Shown: positions 33,300-36,767 of the stretch, one piece after another | How the letters are laid out: every line of letters starts with the position of its first letter | Position numbering within the stretch: the first letter of the stretch is position 1 | Origin: Candidatus Gastranaerophilales bacterium | GTDB lineage: Bacteria; Cyanobacteriota; Vampirovibrionia; Gastranaerophilales; Gastranaerophilaceae | Reading direction: 5' to 3' | DNA: 36,767 bases | Assembly: GCA_944323035.1 (NCBI GenBank) | Contig: CALUQY010000018.1 | Location: 1-36,767, forward strand | Notes under the pieces: model-generated | Database searches by the model: none | What the model saw: only the letters and a program-made list of their open reading frames with translations | Told to the model about the DNA's origin: nothing | Position numbers and translations under genes: made by a program

Positions 33300-34379
33300 T
33301 TAACGTTTAACGCATCTGACATTCCATTCGCTGGTATTAGAAGGTGCCCTGTGCCCTGTGTTTAAATTTTGCCGCCAAAAACTTCCGACACCTGACGCAG
33401 TTCCTGTCCATATTGCCAGACCTGTCCAACTACTTCCCAGCAATGAGCGATTATAAAACATTGACATTGCTTCATGTATATTCGGCAAACGACTATCTTC
33501 ATAATTTCTGCATTGAGCAACAGCATCTTCGTGTGAACCGTTCTTTCCGTTAAAGTTTACCGGTACGGGAGCAACAACAATCGAATCTGTCGGGAACAAG
33601 GCGGTCATGAAACCGATATCTTTCCCCACGGTATTCGGGCCCTTCGTGCCATTTAAATCATAAATAAAATTAGCGCACATTTTAGGCTGAACATAACTAA
33701 ATGTCGTTTCACCCATATCACTCACACAAGCCGGATTATAGTAAACAATAATACTTTCACCATTTGCGGTTTCAAAGGCAGCAGCTTTTGTGTCCGGTTG
33801 TGAATATACATAATGTTGTGATCCTCCTGAATTGTCAACAATAATAGTTGAGCCATTAAACATACTATTTAACCCCACCAATGACACCGGAATTGGAATA
33901 GGGCTTCCCCCGCCAAGCGGAGAGATTTTATCAGGTATTCCGCAATCTTCGAGGTGCTCGCTGTCGCAGATATTGTTAATTTTTAACACTTTTGAAAGTC
34001 CGTTTGTAACAAAGGTTTCGGCGGCAGTGTCAACTGCGGAAGTTGAAGAATCTCCTTCTGTTAAAGTTCCATAGCCATTTAACGCCGGCATCAGGGCTAT
34101 TGCCTGACTAAAACGCGCATATAGGGCTTTTCGTTGCGTATTCCATGTCCGCTCATTTATGTTGCCGGTGAGTGACGGAAGCGTTATCGCCGCCACAACG
34201 CCTATTATCGTCAGGGATAAGAGGATCTCCGCCATAGTAAATGCGCAACGTTGGTTCTCCCGCCTGTCAAATTCTACGCAACGATTATCAATCGTTGCAG
34301 AATTTGGACGCTCCTTACACTCACGCTCCAGTCGCAACGGCGGCATCGTCCAGTTACGCGCCCTGCCCGTTTCGCTCAC
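33300..34379 (-). CDS. Prepilin-like protein, phase-variable cassette C
   Basis: Paralogue of cassette B. The pilin helix FTMAEILLSLTIIGVVAAIT and the next 50 residues (NINERTWNTQRKALYARFSQ...) are nearly identical; the middle differs; the end again has RLPNIHEAMSMFYN and NVRCVKR, a DUF1566/C-lectin-like close. The residue before the cleavage site is Ala (RCA|FTMAE) instead of Gly. The listed start is GTG 34379, but the conserved start is ATG 34461 (MKKRIVSNLS). With the 13 G present it frameshifts and stops at 34410-34408; with 12 G it reads straight into this frame, giving a 73-residue leader. Between ATG-encoded Met 12 of the listed frame and the pilin helix there is no internal ATG or GTG, so the leader must be translated. 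Own promoter and terminator. Confidence 0.75.
   Translation of the reverse strand: MSETGRARNWTMPPLRLERECKERPNSATIDNRCVEFDRRENQRCAFTMAEILLSLTIIGVVAAITLPSLTGNINERTWNTQRKALYARFSQAIALMPALNGYGTLTEGDSSTSAVDTAAETFVTNGLSKVLKINNICDSEHLEDCGIPDKISPLGGGSPIPIPVSLVGLNSMFNGSTIIVDNSGGSQHYVYSQPDTKAAAFETANGESIIVYYNPACVSDMGETTFSYVQPKMCANFIYDLNGTKGPNTVGKDIGFMTALFPTDSIVVAPVPVNFNGKNGSHEDAVAQCRNYEDSRLPNIHEAMSMFYNRSLLGSSWTGLAIWTGTASGVGSFWRQNLNTGHRAPSNTSEWNVRCVKR
34271..34303. repeat. Hairpin in the cassette C leader
   Basis: Inverted repeat ATTCTACGCAACGATT / AATCGTTGCAGAAT with a 3-base loop and a 2-base bulge, inside the translated leader between the G tract and the pilin sequence. It is the position-equivalent of the palindromic repeat material in cassette B but has different sequence. 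Confidence 0.7.
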
Positions 34380-34418
34380 GCGAACCGGCGCCGGCGCTTC
34401 ACATCCGCTAAGAAGGCT

Positions 34419-34431
34419 CCCCCCCCCCCCC
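34419..34431. repeat. Poly-C/poly-G tract (13 bp) in cassette C
   Basis: Thirteen C on the plus strand, ten codons after ATG 34461. Thirteen gives ...GGGGEPS and a stop; twelve joins the start to the prepilin frame. Confidence 0.95.
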
Positions 34432-34494
34432 TGATAAATTACTTACAATTCGTTTTTTCATAAATTTTCCATCCTTTCTTTGTTATACATTGTT

Positions 34495-34523
34495 ATTATG
34501 TACTATCTACACGAATTAGTCAA
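34495..34523 (-). promoter_or_regulatory. Promoter of prepilin cassette C
   Basis: Minus strand: TTGACT (34523-34518), 17-base spacer ending TAGTA, CATAAT (34500-34495). Same architecture as A and B, with a leader of about 27 bases to ATG 34461. Confidence 0.8.
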
Positions 34524-34529
34524 GATATA

Positions 34530-34563
34530 CAAGAAGCGCAAGGTATAGACCTTGCGCTTCTTG
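34530..34563 (-). terminator. Terminator of prs
   Basis: Perfect 15-bp stem (CAAGAAGCGCAAGGT and complement) with a 4-base loop, 3 bases after the prs stop. The T-run is poor on both strands, so it may act partly as a stabilising 3' hairpin. The -35 of cassette C is 7 bases beyond it. Confidence 0.7.
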
Positions 34564-34566
34564 TTT

Positions 34567-35577
34567 CTAAACTGTCATTTCTTTTTCAAACCCGAACAGA
34601 GAGCTTATTGACTCATCATCGTGAATTCTTGAAATTGCCTGTCCTAATAGCGGAGCGATTGACAATTGTTTTACATTTGGCGGCATTTTCGACATATCCA
34701 GAGGAATTGTATTTGTTACGATACATTCCTTAATAGGCGAATTTGCAATTCTTTCAAGCGCAGGCCCCGAGAATACAGGGTGGACAGCGCAAACATAGAC
34801 TTCTTTTGCGCCTTCTTTCATCAATAATTTTGAAGCTTCCGTTATAGTACCTGCGGTATCAATCATATCGTCATACATAACGCAAACTTTGCCTTTTACA
34901 TCACCGATTACGTAATTAGCAATTGCTTCATTGTGCTTATCTCTACGTTTGTCGATAATAGCAAGTGAGCAGCCGATATCTTTTGCGAAATGTCTTGTTC
35001 TCTGAACCCCGCCGGTGTCAGGGCTGACCGCAACCATATCTTCAGGATTAATCTTCAAACTTTTAATATAATTTACCAGAATAGGGGTTGCAAAAATGTG
35101 GTCAACAAGGATATTAAAGAAGCCCTGAATTTGTCCGGTGTGCAAATCCATTGCCAGAACCCTGTCTGCGCCGGCTGTAGTGAGCAAATCCGCAACCAGT
35201 TTAGCAGTAATGGCTTCACGGCCGGAGGTTTTTCTATCCTGCCTTGCATAACCGTAGTATGGAATAACAGCGGTTATGGTTTTTGCGCTCGCCCTTTTGA
35301 AAGCATCAATGATAATCAGCAATTCCATCAGGTTTTCGTTAACCGGATTGCAAAGCGGCTGGAGAATAAAAACATCATCACCGCGGACACTTTCCTTCAC
35401 CTGCACATAAATTTCGCCGTCAGCAAAATTCTTAACAAGCATAGGACCGATTGTAGTTCCTAAATAATCGGCAATTTCCTGGGCTAACAACGGGTTAGAA
35501 CGTCCTGCAAAAAGTTTAATATCGTGCGTCGGATTAATTGAGCGTTCTAACTGTTTCAAAGTTTCTTGTAAAACCAT
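34567..35577 (-). CDS. prs: Ribose-phosphate pyrophosphokinase
   Basis: 336 residues from ATG 35577 (an in-frame TTG at 35586 would add three). Makes PRPP from ribose 5-phosphate and ATP for nucleotide, His and Trp synthesis. Motifs: IKLFAGRSNPLLAQEIADYL, FADGEIYVQV, YYGYARQDRK, DLHTGQIQGFF, the VSPDTGGVQRTRHFA segment and the PRPP loop YDDMIDTAGTI. Normal length for class I. Monocistronic, with its own promoter and a strong 3' hairpin. Confidence 0.97.
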   Translation of the reverse strand: MVLQETLKQLERSINPTHDIKLFAGRSNPLLAQEIADYLGTTIGPMLVKNFADGEIYVQVKESVRGDDVFILQPLCNPVNENLMELLIIIDAFKRASAKTITAVIPYYGYARQDRKTSGREAITAKLVADLLTTAGADRVLAMDLHTGQIQGFFNILVDHIFATPILVNYIKSLKINPEDMVAVSPDTGGVQRTRHFAKDIGCSLAIIDKRRDKHNEAIANYVIGDVKGKVCVMYDDMIDTAGTITEASKLLMKEGAKEVYVCAVHPVFSGPALERIANSPIKECIVTNTIPLDMSKMPPNVKQLSIAPLLGQAISRIHDDESISSLFGFEKEMTV

Positions 35578-35613
35578 TTTCTTCAAAACCCTTTCATATT
35601 TTCAGCATTTACA

Positions 35614-35642
35614 ATTATAAAACTGATTTGAAATATCCACAA
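35614..35642 (-). promoter_or_regulatory. Promoter of prs
   Basis: Minus strand: TTGTGG (35642-35637), 17-base spacer, TATAAT (35619-35614), about 37 bases before ATG 35577. Confidence 0.6.
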
Positions 35643-35722
35643 GTCATTTTTAAGTTTTGTGTACAGTCAAAACCCTATTAATAAGAAAATTTGCCAGTTT
35701 ATTACGAAATTTTAACAAAAAG

Positions 35723-35750
35723 GGAGCGAGAAAAATTCCCGCTCCGTTTT
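35723..35750 (-). terminator. Terminator of the 35754-36713 gene
   Basis: Arms GGAGCGAG (35723-35730) and CCCGCTCC (35738-35745) with one mismatch, followed on the minus strand by TTTTTG. It starts 9 bases past the stop. Confidence 0.75.
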
Positions 35751-35753
35751 TGT

Positions 35754-36713
35754 CTAAAAATGTCCAACAAGAGTTGCTCCCCGCTCTTCTAAAAATTGAC
35801 GCATTTCCGTATCCGGAATAACAACTCCGGGCATAACGATTCCGACTAATTTTGCGTCATCCTCGGATTCAGGCGCACGTTCTTTTGTATAAACCAGTTT
35901 GCCATTATCATATCTGGTTACGATAACTTTTGAAGGTTTACCATTTTCATCAAATATATATTTATCAAACCAGATGGAACCCTTTATACCTTCACCGTCT
36001 GACATACGCTTGGTATAAGAGATTAAACGTCCTTCAGGTGATATTACCTCTTCTTCCGCATATAATTCCTCCGGATCATCATTCATATAATCCACCCTTA
36101 TAACAGTATTACCGTCTGCATCTTTATATTCACATATTTCATTATTTTGTTGTGTCACAATAGAGGTTACAGGTTGCAAATTCGCAAGATCCGCCCCGAT
36201 TCTTTGCGGTGGTTTACTATTACTGTGAGTAATAATCTCCGGATTTTTAGTTCTCGATTTCAAATTATCCGAAATAAAGAAGCCCTCACTCATAGAAATA
36301 TTGCGTGAAGTATCAACGGTATAAACATTGTCACGATAATCACTGTTTACGCTGGCATTCTGCGGTTCACCCTCAGTATTAACTACACGAACCTCATCTT
36401 TTCCTCCGCCTTCAATGTTCACTTCATAATAATCACAATCCCGCAGATGATAATAATCATCCTTATCAGAGCCTTCAATGACCATACCCTGAATACCCGC
36501 AAAAGAGGTACCGTATTTGTTTTCATTACCAACATCATAACCAATGATTACTCTGGCATTTGAATTGGCATTCTGATCATAAAAATGCATTTTTGTACCA
36601 TTTTTCAAAAACACAGAATAAAGCTTGGAGCCATCCGCAGTTCTGCTTGTAGTAGATTTAACAATATCACTCTTGTTAAAACGAACATTACCAATAAAAA
36701 TTTCATCACCCAT
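35754..36713 (-). CDS. Unknown soluble protein
   Basis: 319 residues from ATG 36713, which has an AAAGGAAG site at 5 bases; an upstream in-frame GTG-type start at 36752 would add 13 poor residues and lie in a hairpin. No signal peptide, membrane helix or known motif. The first 150 residues are beta-rich (EIFIGNVRFNKSDIV, YSVFLKNGTKMHFYDQ, YYEVNIEGGGKDEVRVVNTE). A disordered stretch follows (about 160-190). The C-terminal part has short antiparallel-type strands (EVISPEGRLISYTKRM, IKGSIWFDKYIFDENGKPSK) and ends MPGVVIPDTEMRQFLEERGA. I do not recognise the family. Single gene with its own terminator. Confidence 0.7.
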   Translation of the reverse strand: MGDEIFIGNVRFNKSDIVKSTTSRTADGSKLYSVFLKNGTKMHFYDQNANSNARVIIGYDVGNENKYGTSFAGIQGMVIEGSDKDDYYHLRDCDYYEVNIEGGGKDEVRVVNTEGEPQNASVNSDYRDNVYTVDTSRNISMSEGFFISDNLKSRTKNPEIITHSNSKPPQRIGADLANLQPVTSIVTQQNNEICEYKDADGNTVIRVDYMNDDPEELYAEEEVISPEGRLISYTKRMSDGEGIKGSIWFDKYIFDENGKPSKVIVTRYDNGKLVYTKERAPESEDDAKLVGIVMPGVVIPDTEMRQFLEERGATLVGHF

Positions 36714-36743
36714 TTGAACTTCCTTTCTTTTAAAATCTTTTGT

Positions 36744-36767
36744 ACAACACAATATTTATTGTGTTGT
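36744..36767. repeat. Perfect inverted repeat at the right edge
   Basis: ACAACACAAT and ATTGTGTTGT separated by 4 bases (24 bases in all), about 30 bases upstream of the 35754-36713 start codon. It could be an operator, a 5'-leader hairpin, or the 3' hairpin of a gene beyond the window; the arms may extend past the edge. Confidence 0.6.

Overview
The window looks like a chromosomal segment of a moderately AT-rich, Gram-negative-type bacterium. The best fit is a gut-type non-photosynthetic relative of Cyanobacteria (Vampirovibrionia/Melainabacteria, order Gastranaerophilales). This assignment is inference. It rests on family resemblance of the prepilin N-terminus (FTMAEILLSLTIIGVVAAI), a short tail-less SSB, and a double-membrane gene set (AsmA-like protein, RND pump with TolC, outer-membrane barrel). 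I see no rRNA, tRNA, CRISPR array, transposase, integrase or reverse transcriptase.

Layout. 1-363: the 5' end of a prepilin cassette (cassette A) that runs off the left edge. 364-2664: an unknown membrane protein with an internal duplication. 2665-3175: a GC-rich, repeat-bearing spacer. 3176-7033: a large AsmA-like protein. 7146-8349: prepilin cassette B. 8476-8826: panD. 8929-14695: an RND efflux operon (adaptor, pump, TolC-like channel) with a palindrome on its -35 box. 14696-14989: spacer with a terminator and two dispersed repeats. 14990-18743: grpE, dnaJ, a secreted beta-propeller protein and an O-methyltransferase. 18756-22361 (minus): a secreted HEXXH protein, a TPR protein, an FtsB/DivIC-like protein and an outer-membrane protein. 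22506-24399: pilT and recO. 24392-28950 (minus): a tightly packed RNA-modification operon (YkgJ-like protein, rlmN, dtd, a novel zinc-ribbon protein, rimM, trmD). 29066-30598: an HTH/coiled-coil gene and recA. 30654-33182 (minus): ssb, a DUF1537 acid-sugar kinase and a PdxA-family dehydrogenase. 33300-34461: prepilin cassette C. 34567-35577: prs. 35754-36713: an unknown protein.

The most interesting content is a family of three single-gene prepilin cassettes (A, B, C), all on the minus strand. Each lies directly behind a hairpin terminator of the preceding gene. Each has the same promoter (TTGACA or TTGACT, 17 bases, CATAAT), the same ribosome-binding region and the same start (ATG AAA AAM CG). 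Each then has a run of 12-13 G about ten codons into the gene. With 12 G the start codon of B and of C reads into its prepilin; with the 13 G present here both hit a stop within a few codons. Cassette A has 12 G and stays open to the window edge. This is the architecture of slipped-strand phase variation applied to type IV pilin-like surface proteins. They end in a DUF1566/C-lectin-like domain, and a PilT retraction ATPase is encoded nearby. The region between the G tract and the prepilin is GC-rich, differs between cassettes, and in B is built from dispersed repeats found elsewhere in the window.
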